Of a DNA stretch of 64,000 nt, positions 26,401 through 38,500 are shown one piece after another. The stretch is from Phoronis australis. Taxonomy: Eukaryota > Phoronida > Phoronidae. The translations under genes and the position numbers were made by a program. The notes beneath the pieces were generated by a model. That model did not search any database. It was given only the letters and a program-made list of their open reading frames with translations, and was not told where the DNA came from. The stretch is from assembly GCA_002633005.1 (NCBI GenBank), contig NMRA01000001.1:12135-76134 (forward strand), in the 5' to 3' direction. Position 1 is the first letter of the stretch, and each line of letters opens with the position of its first letter.

Positions 26401-27380
26401 AACTGAAACAAATCCAAGCACACGTCAAATTCTTGCAAAACCAGCGTGTTCCAGCGTGTCACGCGCATACACACAGGGATTAAAAAGAAATACAAAAACT
26501 GCACAAAGATCCATCCAGATAACTGTTTGAAGGTCAGAGACTTGAAATGGGTTGATGGTGATTGTAAACAGGCTAAATGTAGATATAAGTGGGAGATACT
26601 GGGATAGGCAGCGCTGTGGTGATGTTACAGTTAAGTTAAGGGCCACTACATCAGTTGGTTGATGGCTTGCTTTATCTATAAATCAATAGACATGAAGCAT
26701 CATGGTATATTGTACAAGCTGCTTGTTTCCTCAAACATACATAGATATTATTTATTACCCTAGATTAACAAAAATGGGTTCTACCTTGACTGATCTCTGG
26801 CAGATTTATGATGTCACGAGGGGGCCCACTCAAACTTTCAGAAGGCGCCCTCGAACAGTAAAATGACAACAGTTATATGCTTTGTTGTGTCCGCTGGCAA
26901 ACTTTAAACCTTGCTTTCTAACGCTACGAGAAACTCAGAGGCCAACTCTATATTATTCGCTTAAAAGAACACTCATAAAATTATATAAATAATCAATTAC
27001 TTGCCAATGAATATACGTTTGTTGACAGAAACCACTTTTGCAAACCTTTTTCTGTGCAACATGGAACACCAGTGCTAAGATCAATAAAACATAACCCTAA
27101 ACACTTCCAAACTCAATCTGTGACCAACTCACTGATGCATAATTTTAAAAATCCAAATGCCACCTACGAAAACGTACAATTACAACAAAGAAAATCATTT
27201 TGCCAGAGCCTGATGAGTGCACTCAGCTGTTGTATATGCATTTGTATGAAAAACAACAGATTGTCTCAAATAGTTAATGAGTTAATGACCACACAGTAGT
27301 TCAAATTTGTTGAACTACTCATCTGAAAACCAAATTGGAAATATTAAAATAACGGTAGCAGATCCAAATTACGTTCATTG
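23488..27380. other. Intron, no exon seen
   Basis: Open frames are short and unrecognisable. I see no tandem array or transposon signature that I can defend. Confidence 0.4.
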
Positions 27381-28402
27381 AACATATAAATATGTGGGTG
27401 CATGATATCAAGACCAACATGGAGCATTGAAATGCGCCTACAATTAGGGCTTGAAAAATGACTAATGACAAAAAAGAGGAAATTTTCCAGGTGACGCATC
27501 ATTCCACAAATAAATAGGCTTGTGTCAGATAGGAATATTTTTGTGTTGTACAATTTATCTGAAGTTAAGTTTTTGCATGAATAAAGTTATAAAATAATGA
27601 TAAAAGTGGAAACTGGAAAACACGTGAGACAAAATCAAAACCAACAAGAGCAACGCAGAGCGTTGAAATGCACCCACAATTGCACCATATACGGTATCCT
27701 TCTAGGGTTGTTTATTGGTACCATAAAGTGGCCAGTAGAGGGCATATATGTAGTATGTTGTACTTTGCAAAATGGAAAGGGATGGTCATTGTCTCCTCAA
27801 TAGGCTAGGGGCAAAATGTTACTGATCTTCATAATACAAGCACATCCTATACATCAGTTGCTTAAAGCACCACAGAAACATAGAATTAAAAACAAACTTA
27901 CCAACGTACGAGATTAGTACAGCATTAGAATGCTAGAAACAAATTTCTACTTGGAACTTTTCCTTCATAGTCACGAAGAAACACAAAGTATACACCTGAA
28001 GACCTATGAAAATACAGAGGTCAATGTAAAATACTAAAATTGCCACTAGAGGCATACCGGTAGTCAGAATCATCCTAAAGTCATCATCGTCCGTTGTCAA
28101 CATCACACTAAACACTAAAAATGGCCACTAGGTGGAGCAAACTATGTCGAATCCATCCGAAAACGGGAGGATAGCGTCATCTCACTAATAGGTGCCTACA
28201 AACCAAATTTCATGAAAATCCGTTAAGGACTTTAAAAAAAAGGTAAGCGTAAAAAACTAAAATTGCCACTAGGGGGCACACCGGTAATCGGATCTGTTCG
28301 AAAGTTCGCACATGCTGTCCCATTCATGAATGGAACATATGTGCCAAATTTCATGAACGTATGTCAAAGGGTTTTGGAGATAGAGCAGCGGACGCCGGAC
28401 GC

Positions 28403-28690
28403 AGGCCTTCATGCAGCGTACGTCCTGGGCGTCCAAATAGACGCCCCAGCACTAATATGGACGCCCTGGCAAGGACGCCCAATGTATCATTTGGACACCC
28501 ACTGTCAATAGGAACCTTTCAAGTTTGTACACACACATTGTAATGATTACTAGGAAGCCTCTGAAGGCTCACAGTGGGGGCTCTTTTTCAAAGCAGGAAG
28601 AAATATACAATGTATATACAAAGTATATACAATGTTGCTATGCTCATACTTGGTTGATAGCATTGTAAAAGTCTTGGTCTACACCAATTT
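28403..28690 (+). repeat. Interspersed repeat, copy 2 (inverted partner at 22540-22817)
   Basis: Reverse complement of the 22540-22817 repeat. It starts exactly where the first 292-bp unit (28111-28402) ends, so it either inserted there or is a joined block of a larger element. Confidence 0.85.
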
Positions 28691-28723
28691 TTTATTAAAA
28701 ATGCTCACTACAGAAGGCTGTTT

Positions 28724-28724
28724 N
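28724..28724. other. Assembly join (single n)
   Basis: A lone ambiguous base at the edge of a repeat. Given the case at 43710, it may mark a contig join rather than a single unread base. Confidence 0.5.
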
Positions 28725-29291
28725 ACTTACACAATTTCGTAAAGATCCTGAGAACGGTTTAGGAGATACAGCCATAGGCGTAAAAAAAACAAAACTGCCA
28801 CTAGGAGGCGCCACAGTAGTCGAAATCGTCGGAAAATCATCATCAACTGTCCTCTACATAGTAAGCATATACATGCCAATTTTCACAATCATCCTTTGAG
28901 CGGTTAGGTTGATAGAGGGGTGGACGCACAAAAACAGACTCGAAAACACTAAAAATGGCCACTAGGTGACGCAAACTATGTCGAATCCATCCGAAAACGG
29001 GAGGATAGCGTCATCTCACAAATAGGTGCCTACAAACCAAATTTCATGAAAATCCGTTAAGGGCTTTAAAAAAAGGTAAGCGTAAAAAACTAAAATTGCC
29101 ACTAGCGGGCACACCGGTAGTCGGATCCGTCCGAAAGTTCGCACATGCCGTCCCATTCATGAATGGAACATATGTGCCAAATTTCATGAACGTATATCAA
29201 AGGGTTTTGGAGATAGAGCAGCGGACGCCGGACGCCGCCAGGACGGACAGAGATGACGGCATAATGCGTCCACATATAAATATGTGGGCGC

Positions 29292-30939
29292 ATAAAAAAG
29301 GGAAAATCCTAACAAAAGAGGAAAATTCCGAGCCATGTGTTATTACCTGTGTGAAAATCACATACCTGGTTGCTTAAGCAGTCATAATAACATGAATGTA
29401 TATTTCAGAAATATTAATTGTGAACTGCTCACAGAAGGGATAGTTTTCAGTTGCAACATTCTTCTTTAGTCACCATTTGATTGGACTTAAAACCAATCAA
29501 AATTGCTAAATTGCATCGCGCAGTAATTACTCCATTGTTTGAAAACTAGAGGTCTGTTTATTCAAGCAATTATATTCAAATTACAATTCAAATTTGACTG
29601 GAAATCAAAAAAACAACGTCAAAATGGAGAGATTTATTAATAAAACTTCAACAATTTCTCACTGACTGGTGGCCAGAATCATCCACATAATATTTACTAA
29701 AGAGCAACTTCACACTTAATTTACTTTTCTATCACCTTTTTTATCATCTTCACCACTATTTTCATCCTTAATCAACTATTTTTATCCTTAATCAACAGTA
29801 ATTACTCGAATTCATGCCGGCCTCGATACCTCGACTGCTGGTTAACTTCAACCAGTGAGGATAAATTCAAGCTGTTTTGGAACCAAAAAACGACTGACCA
29901 ATCTAACACTATTGTCAACAAGTTAATGTTAAAATCCCAGTAACTACTGACTAGATAATCAACATTTCAGTGCTTATCGCCACTCCACTGACCACTGACC
30001 AGACCACTGACCACTGACCACTGCTCTAGGCAAGATCACATTTGATCTCGTGTTCCATCAATGACATCACATGATGAGAAGCTATAAGTTGGCAATTTTT
30101 ACTTCAAAACTACTAGTTCAATTCATTCAACAAGTGTTGATTAAGTTCGATTTTATTTGTATACTAAATTCATTATCTACACAAATCTTCATCTCACAGA
30201 CTAAAACATAGAACAATGGTAGCTCTTTAAACAGAAAATCGTTTTGCATCACAAGCACATCACAAGACACTGACTAAAAAGCTTTTAACTGTCACAGCTG
30301 CTCCATACAATATCAAGGCTAATAGCCTCCACTTGGGGGAGAGCCTCTAAAATTTGAGACACTGAAATTCATGCCCAAATTCAATTTTCTTGATTCTGAA
30401 CTTTAGAACATGTTGCAGTTATTCAAATTTCTCAATTATCAGGCATTTTATTTAGTATCAACAAAGCTGAGATAAAATTGCCGAAAAAAAGCTGCCAACA
30501 CAAAATTCATCATTCTTTTGCACCGTGAAAGAGGGACAACCAATATTGTTGATTTCACTGTCACAAACTAGAGAATTTTTAATACCGGAAGGATAAGCAC
30601 AGGATGTCAAGATCAGACCTTAGCTGTGCCAAATATAAACCCCTAGTGTTTAGAGTAAAAAACAAAATTAGGTTCTTCACAAGCACATCTCTACTTCTGG
30701 CCTTCTTAATTACTCACACTTTCATTGATTAATAAAATAAGTGGCAATAAAACTGCAGGGAGCCCCCTGATAGCCATACTACTTTGGTGGCTGAGACTAA
30801 CCTGTAGCCATACAGTAGATAAACCATAGGCCTGGTTAAGCAATAACTTATACTAGAGAGTTCTTGTTTCTAGACAAAGGTAAAACAGGCCAATATAAAG
30901 ATAAGTGACCTAAAACAAACTCTTCTTCTACATAAGGTG
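29292..30939. other. Intron, mostly unique sequence
   Basis: No exon supported. A short array of GACCACT/CACTGAC units lies at 29981-30023. Confidence 0.4.
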
Positions 30940-31560
30940 ATTGTTTTGAAACAAGAACAACGCCAAGCCTTGAAATGCACCCATGATTCGACCTCAAATG
31001 GTATGTCTTTTGGCACCTTCATCAGTATCATAAAAACGGCTACCACAAGTTGGCAGCACAGAACCGACTAAAACATGAGGGCATCCTCATTTCTTCAATA
31101 GAAACATGTTTGGCTTAAATTCAAGAACTACATCCGGGAACTCTCAAGATACAAAGGCAAACAACCGAAAGTTGTCATCAGTTAGCGTGCATACATCTAA
31201 AAAACTTTCCATATTTAATAATGATGTTGAGAAAGGTTCAGGAGCATACGTGTGAACGCAAAAATACAAAATTGATGCTAGAGGGTGCTGCAGTAGTTCA
31301 GCTAGTCCGAAAATTAATGTCAGCAGTGGTCATCTCAACACAAACTCATCTACCAATTTCCATGTTGATCCTTTAAGTGGTTTGACAGACAAATCCTGGC
31401 AGATTCAAAAAGAAATAATAAAAATGGCAAGACTTCCTAGTCTCCTTAATACAAACCTATTTTGGCAAATTTCACAACACACAGTCAAACGTAAAATAAG
31501 ATGCAGAAGCAAACTAACGTATAATAATTAAAGTGCCCCGTTTGTCTGGCAGCAGTTCTC
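30940..31560. repeat. Diverged copy of the 27.4-29.3 kb repeat family
   Basis: Phrases such as CCTTGAAATGCACCCATGAT, GAGGGTGCTGCAGTAGT and CAATTTCCATGTTGATCC match the order seen at 27640-28900 with many substitutions, so this is an older copy. Confidence 0.6.
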
Positions 31561-34417
31561 AGATACATCCAAAACTAATCGGCATCTATGTTCGTCTCTA
31601 TAGAAACACATAGATCTATCAACATTCAGGAAGATCTTCCTAGTGTAAAAGAATGTAAAATATCGAAGACTGACCGATATTTTGGGGGGAAACAGCAGCA
31701 GACGCCAAACAGAAGATGCTGGCAACACGCCACAACTGACAACTTAGACAAAAAGCATCAGTAACCTCTGGTCTTGGTTTTTCAGGAAAACCACTTCAGT
31801 GGTGCGGTTAATTTTGAAGTTAACCACTTTCTAAAAAAAGAAAATCTGCCAGAGACAAGCAATGACGCAGGGCCTATTTTTACTAATCATTTAGGCAAAT
31901 GCTGGTACGTCAAACCTTGTTTATGTACCTGAGTGCATATTTCAAAAACAAAAAACTTGGTTGAAAGTGAAGTGAATGTACATTTTTAGTCAGCAATCAA
32001 ACTCTCAAAATTACACCAGAACCCATAATCCTTTGGCTTGCAAAATAAGAAAGAGAACGTTATAATAAACTTAATCGCTATATTGCGTTTAAAATCAATA
32101 ATATTTTACCTCGGAATTCATGAAGCAAAATATTGAATTATAAAGTGAGTGTGAAACATGAATCATCAGCAGACAAGCTAAGTAAGATTATCACAGATAG
32201 TGATTCCACTCAAGCCATTTAGTTATGATGGCATCAGATTCGTGATATTGTTTGCGAGCCAAATATTTAAGAGAGCATGATAGAGGACTGAGGTTTAAAG
32301 CTTAGCGCACAAATTTAGTTGGTCCACCAACACTGCTCTCTATATAATCCTCCATGGCTGTTTTGCCAACTGATATATAGTTCAATCATTGGGAGGTAGG
32401 GATGACTTGTGGGTGAAATATACTGAAGACCAGAAAGTCCAACAAGTTCAGACTAAGTGTCCAACTCTGCCTTTTTGACCATTCTTTTGATCTTTTATTT
32501 TTGCATTTAAGTTAAATTCAGTTACCATAGTTGTTTACTTGGCCGCATGTTACAAATTATCTGTTCACTGCCATGCTTTCTAAAAGTCAACATGCAAACT
32601 TTTGTGGTTTTTGGTCATGTGACTCGCTGTAATTTGCACGTGCATGGGCGGCGCACATGGTCTACAGGCGTTGCTCCACAGGGGGGCTGAGGAGGCTTTA
32701 GCCCCACCCCCCCCCACTTTTTTCAGTGCTGCACTGCCCATGATGTATATCCACGACCATTGGTCACGTGACTCACTGTAATTTGCATGTATACCCAGGA
32801 GCAAAACTGACAGAAAGATAATTGCACTTTCGGTAATACAATCTATTATTCACAGGTGACTGCTTTCATCTAACACGTCATTTTATCAATTGATCAAAAA
32901 GGAAATCTTTTGAGCCGTTCCATAACAAGATGTCAAAGACACAGGGGCGACGTATTTTGCACAACAAATTCTAACTTTAATTCATGGGCCAATGTTGATG
33001 TTTCACTAAGAATAAATTGTGTTTGTCTTAAAAATAAAGAGCCAGATTCGCCAACAGAAACACGGAAATAGTAAAAACACTGTTTCAATAATTCAAGAAA
33101 GGTTGGTTTGTAACACAAACCATCAGAACACTGAAAGGAATACTTTGAGTCCTCCTAACTCTCTCTTCACTTTGAAGAAAACCAGGTTAAGTTGAGATCA
33201 GAGAACCAAATCAAAGAAACTGGTCTGGCAATGACATCCAGTAGTAGTTCACTGAAATTTGATATATCCATCTGATGATAAACTGGGATGAGCTAGCAAG
33301 AAGCACAAATGTATTGAATATTGCAACTTGGACTTAAATCTAGAAAATAATAAAAAGTGGTTGAAATTTAAATGAAAACCTATTTTTTGTGTTATAAATA
33401 TATCAAAGCAAAACATTATCTTTGATCCAGGTACAAAAATCCCCTAAGTGCCTACATATGCCCTTGAATACTTGGGAGGAACCACAATACACTACACCTT
33501 TAGATTAAGAACTTGACAATAAATTTCAGTCTTGTCTCATCTCATTTAGTCCATTCTATTAACTTTTATAAATCAAACAAGGTTTTTGTCTATTTTGGTT
33601 GACCACATTCACGAAGTGGCCATCAGCTATTAATTATATAGTCTTATCTTGCGAGACCAATTAAAATTAGTTGAAATAGTGAGACATAATGTTGGGCGAT
33701 ATTCTATGCTAGCTATGTAACAAAACCCAACTTGCAGAGATTTTAATTTACACTTCTTGACAATCACAGACTATAGAAAGCACTCAGGTGTAAATTGCTG
33801 TAAATATTAACAGATTTCAAAATGCAGCTGGTATATGCCAAACTTGTAAAATAAATAGTACTGTCTCAGACGGCGCAAGGGGAGAAAAAAGTTCATGGAA
33901 ATCTCACAAACAAAATGCTGGCGTTTTTTAAGTGCCTGAGAAATGTCAGAGAAATATGTGAAATGGTGTGTGAAAAGGGAAGATAAAGGCCTGAAGGCTG
34001 AACAGACAGCCAGGCGGCGTGTCAGATTGTAAACATTGTCACAACATGTGCAGTTGCAGGACGCACAACGAAGTTTCAACCAAAAGGATGGGCCCCTAAA
34101 TCCCACAACTTCCAGGGACTGACGAATACGCATTATATCGGAGTCAGTCAACGGTCATTCGACTTTCGTCGGCCTTCACGCAAATCGCAAGGCCTAGAAC
34201 TAGGTATGTAGGCTAGGGCCTGGCTAGGCCTACCATGTACCATACAACTATTAACATTGTTGAAAGCTATAGATGCAGACAAGTTTTATTATAAAATGTG
34301 CAATCGTAGGCTAATCTTCTGCCACTAGTTATTAAAGCCTAATCCTCGCAAAGCATTTAAACAATTGGAAAAGAAGGGATACATAGCAAAAGGCTTAGCC
34401 ACGTTACGTTACGTTAC
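31561..34417. other. Intron, no exon seen
   Basis: At 32616-32790 a phrase TGACTCGCTGTAATTTGCA recurs 144 bases later as TGACTCACTGTAATTTGCA, flanking a G/C-run segment; this may be an insertion with long direct repeats or a tandem duplication. The minus-strand open frame at 33807-34151 (114 codons) has no recognisable content. No supported exon. Confidence 0.4.
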
Positions 34418-34436
34418 CTTCGTTCGATTCATCCAT
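34418..34436 (-). CDS. Probable first coding exon of the uncharacterised minus-strand gene
   Basis: On the minus strand an ATG opens MDESNE and then, after one base of a split codon, meets a donor GAAG|gtaacg at 34417. An in-frame TAA lies 18 bases upstream of the ATG. The phase (one base left over) fits the 11862-12448 exon, which needs exactly two bases, and the joined start reads MDESNEDDLAFDDRMSKS, a continuous acidic stretch. A pyrimidine run ending ttcattcag just upstream could be an acceptor, so a 5' untranslated exon may precede it. The joining over 22 kb is an inference. Confidence 0.45.
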
Positions 34437-35225
34437 GTTGATCACTGAATGAAGAAATTAGGTCAAATTGCGAAAATAGGTCAATTTACAGGTGACTGCA
34501 GGNGGAACTGAACAAGGGACTGCTCGAAGAAAAAGCTTCATTATGGAAATATTTGTTTAAGTTGGAAGGAATAAATACATCGGCGACCCCCTAAGCTGTC
34601 GACCCTCTAGCTATGCGCAAACCGCATTTATAACAAGCTTTGACTTTGACGTATTATAGTCAGTGCGAGACATAATTCAACAAAAAGCGTCTGGCGTATT
34701 ATACTATTATGCGCCTATAGGCTGAGCTCCACAGTCTCTATTGGCGGTGTCAGTCAAGGCTTGGAATTTTCCCCGGAAACATGGATTTCCGCTTTTTTCA
34801 AATGTTCTGTCCGCGCATTTTATTATATTTCTGTGTAAAAAAAAAATCGGATTTGATATAAAATTTCCGCGGCAAATTCCTTTCTTACCGCAGCGTTGCT
34901 GACGACGTTCACCTCGAAAAGCGGAAGTTGCTCTTTATGCTTCAGAGGAACGTAAATTATTTGTGTTGCCCTTCTTTGCAGTCCTTATTTTGTGTGATGT
35001 TTAGCATATAATACAGTTCTGCAAATAGGAAACTGGGTCATGTAGACGGAAGTGCGAAAGTCCTGGCTAAAGCTCAGATACTGTTGAACGAGGATTGGTC
35101 CAAGATTCTAGACTTAGTTGCCTGGCCATAGTATAAGTGTTAAATACTTCCTCGAGCCCCTTATGAGCCCCTTGTGAATGATGGGCCCACCAAGTCCTGC
35201 TTGAGTTGATGTGATTTTATTCTAG
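34437..35225. promoter_or_regulatory. Putative divergent promoter region between the minus-strand gene and hexosaminidase
   Basis: The two genes point away from each other across this 0.8 kb. It holds CGGAAG-type (ETS-like) motifs at 34922 and 35047 (CGGAAGTG), CpG-containing stretches, a copy of the 200-bp repeat (34754-34959) and an 'n' at 34503. The signal-peptide exon of the hexosaminidase should lie here or upstream but I could not find it. Promoter status is inferred from gene layout only. Confidence 0.35.
34754..34959 (+). repeat. ~205-bp repeat, copy 1 (just upstream of hexosaminidase)
   Basis: Closely matches 36343-36545 in the same orientation, including TCAAGGCTTGGAATTTTCC, CGGATTTGATATAAAATTTC and GGAAGTTGCTCTTTATG. 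The two copies flank the first two hexosaminidase exons in this window. Confidence 0.92.
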
Positions 35226-35522
35226 GAAGCCTGTGGCCTCTTCCATCTTCTTACAAGACAATGACCGAGAGAAGTCAATTGGATGAGCTGAATTTTCAGT
35301 TCACCACCAATGTGCCTGACTGCGATGTGTTACAAGATGCATTCAAGCGCTATTACAAGTACATTTTCTACGGCCCCACAATTACAAAGTCCAACTATGC
35401 TGATCCAACAATTCAACAGAAGTTAGTTGGCAACGCCAACGGTTACTTGACATCAGTTTCTGTAAAAGTGACCGGGGGTTGTAAGAATGGTGATTTGCCG
35501 TCATTGGAGTCTGATGAAAGTT
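35226..35522 (+). CDS. HEXA: Hexosaminidase exon 2 (first found): N-terminal GH20b domain
   Basis: The acceptor is ttattctag at 35225 and the donor AAAGTT|gtgagt at 35523. It starts with two bases of a split codon and reads [11 protein letters not shown], matching the start of the mature mammalian subunits, then [17 protein letters not shown]. The open frame runs on past the donor to 35782, but the family alignment and next exon fix the splice here. The ATG at 35261 is internal and not a likely start. Confidence 0.93.
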
Positions 35523-38500
35523 GTGAGTATAGGACTGGTTTCAAGTTTGCCTTTGAAACAGAAAATTTGATGCCATTTATCTTTTCCTTAAATTTTAAAA
35601 GCGAACATATGTTGTTGGCAAAGTCTGCCATACCTTTTGCCTACCCTAAGATTTATATGTTTCCAATTCTTGTGGTGATGGAAACTGGAAAATTTCAAGT
35701 ACTGCTGACCAGCAGAATTTGCATGTTATTGCCAAATGATTATGACAGTTTGGGTGAGTTTAAGAGTTCTGAAAACCGGTAAAATTTCACTAACATGGCA
35801 GATGGATGATATTTTGTTTTCTCGTTTTGTTATTACACGATACGTAGCACCATATCAATGCTTTATCAATGTTTTATTTGATATATATTATCTTTTAGAC
35901 AAAGTTGGTAAGATTTTATTGTACATTCCCAGTCACCGTAATGACTTTGGCAGAAAATTGACAATGCCTTTTTTCCTTTCTGTTGAAGACTCTCTCGTTG
36001 TTAGCCCCAGTGGTGCCATGTTGACAGCCCCTGCTGCTTGGGGTGCCCTCCGAGGCATAGAAACATTCAGTCAACTTGTCTATCGCCAAGGTGGCTCAGT
36101 AAGTGACACGAAGCGTTGTATATTTTTGCCTCATTAGTGTCTGCTTCATGTAGATATTAATGTTTAAGTCTGCCTTCAACCTCTGCATGATTGTATTTTG
36201 GTTGCAGTAATATGTAATATGTTTTGAGCCTCATTCTGAATGCCCCAATATCGTATATTGTCGAATGTAAAGAGCGATTTATGCTTATTCCTATACATCA
36301 CAGCGATAATTCTTATGATGGTGTTCTATTAGGTCCCCTAAATCAAGGCTTGGAATTTTCCGCGGAAACGCGGATTTCCGCTTTTTTCAAATGTTCTGTC
36401 CGCGTATTTTATTATATTTCCGCGTAAAAAAATCGGATTTGATATAAAATTTCTGCGGCAAATTCCTTTCTTACCGCTGCGTTGCTGACGACTTTCACCT
36501 CGAAAAACGGAAGTTGCTCTTTATGTTTCGGAGGAACGTAAATTGTCAACATTGCCGGGGCATCTGGGATAGCGTGGTGGATTTTTCAATGGCGTCTTGT
36601 GTGATCATTGTAAAACCGCGGTGACAAATACTACGACTCTGCAGCCAAAAATGTGTGGAGGTGGGAGTGGACGGACGAGCCAAAAAGACGCAGACACACG
36701 CTTCTGGAGGTGGTCCTCCCGATTTTTGTCGGCAAAAGGTCAACATCCCCTATTTCGAGGGCCGGGAAGCGCGCATGTTTTGCACCGTAAAAGTTTCCGC
36801 ATTTTTCGTCAATGGTCATTCCAAGCCCTGCTAAATTCAGCACAACTTCTTAATGTCTTTTGTCCTGTATTTTGTGTTCTCATGGTGATGCAATAGACTC
36901 CACAAGACTACTTCACACATCAGGTGGCAAGCCTTTGTGTGAGTGATTACGTCACATTTTTTAATGTTCCTCAAGTATAACAGAACACTAGAGCACCTGC
37001 CACTGTAAAATAGGTCTCAAAATTCTCGTTACAAGGACGAGAACTGGTGTTTGGGTTTGCAAAGAATTGGGAGTTCGTAATTGCTTGAGACCACATCTAC
37101 AAATAAAATGCCACTCTGTGACAAGTCATGTGGTCTCTAGCAATAACGAGCTGTCTGTTCCATCCAAGCTCAGAACTCATGTTATTTTGACTCAGGATTT
37201 TGGATTAAGTGGATGGTGATTAGTATATGAAATCATCAAGTTCAACGACCCTGTCTGCGACGGGTTACAACAGGTCGTCTTCTGCATACCTAAGAATCTT
37301 GATCCTTTCCGTAATTGCATTGATTTCAACAGTTTGAATAGAGACAACCTGTGCGTTTATTGACAAGGTCATATTTTAGATCAGCAGGCCATAGAAATCT
37401 TGATTTTCCACGATTTCATTCATGGAAAAATATGTTTCTGCAAAGTTATTCCATTCTTATTCATTTTGGAAACTAACAAATCCGTTTAACAATTGCAAAG
37501 TGGTAAATGAAGTAAAAATGACAGGAAATTGTCTTTTTCCTTTTCTTTTTTCCACAGAAATTATGCCACAGCTGCATTCAGTGCCGATAACTGGTTGCAC
37601 TTCATGTTTATTGTTTCTCAAAATCGAAACAAGAACAGCTGCACCACATTGAGAAAGAATCAACAACTACTTGAGCGCACCCGCTGAAAAATTAATACAC
37701 TTTTACGTAATACACTTCTTCTTACGGATGTCAGGGACTAAATACAGCACTCGGCATATTTTGTCATGGGTTTAAATATCTTGAGTCCATCAAGAGAGCG
37801 AAAAAATGATTACAATTGTCTTGATCCAGTAGGCAACTCTGAGCTAAATTTTTGTAATTGCATTTCATCTACTGAACAGGCTTGTGGTTTTCTCTGGTCT
37901 ATTGACAGCTTTCTGGACCAGCTATATTGGTTACTTGGGAGGATTATCGGGACAAAAGTACATTATGTAATTCTAATGAGTCTTAAAATCTCTGAATAGT
38001 CTAATTTGTTACGTCTGCTATGTATAAAAAGTGGGAGTGCTGTCATTGTATGTCTTATGTATTAAATTGTGAGTGTTTCATTTTGTAGTATTATGTTAAC
38101 TCAACTACTGTCTCAGACGTTCCTCGCTTCAAACACCGAGGACTCCTGTTGGACACTTCTCGACACTTCATCTCAGTTGAGATTCTCAAGCAAAACTTGG
38201 TAGGAAACTCTCTTTAAATTAGAGGACCAAATAATACTTGCAGGCAGTAGTTAAGCTGAAACAGAACTGTTTCTTTGTTACTGTCTGACTACACTCACTC
38301 TGAATGGGGACCAGTGTTTAAAGGTGGCTGGGGTGGTACCTTTTGAAGGTATTTTGAACCTTTTTTGTTGGTTTAAGATAGCAAAATTAATAAATCTTCA
38401 AGCAGGAAGTATGATGATGTGAACGAGTCGTACAGGGCAAATACTTTGTCTCAGCAGATAAAGTACAGTTTTAGTAATAAATTCCTTGCCTGTGTCTTGC

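Larger units (their letters stand above)
27381..29291. repeat. Composite repeat region with GCCACTAGRKGGC-type units
   Basis: Several diverged units of about 140-290 bp carry the phrases GCCACTAGGGGGC, GGTAGTCGGA and CAAATTTCATGAA. The clearest pair is a direct repeat of 292 bp at 28111-28402 and 28945-29236, differing by few bases. A near-palindrome around ACATATAAATATGTGGG occurs at 27382 and at 29266-29291 and may mark element ends. The family is unknown to me. The 'n' at 28724 lies inside, so copy number here is uncertain. Confidence 0.7.

Noticed and set aside
34780-34857. ATG with hydrophobic run ([10 protein letters not shown]...) as a candidate hexosaminidase signal peptide
   Set aside because: It lies in a repeat that also occurs in an intron, and no donor of the right phase follows without a stop.
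35523-35782. Extension of the first hexosaminidase exon by open reading frame
   Set aside because: A consensus donor at 35523 and the match of the next exon to the family show this is intron that happens to be open.
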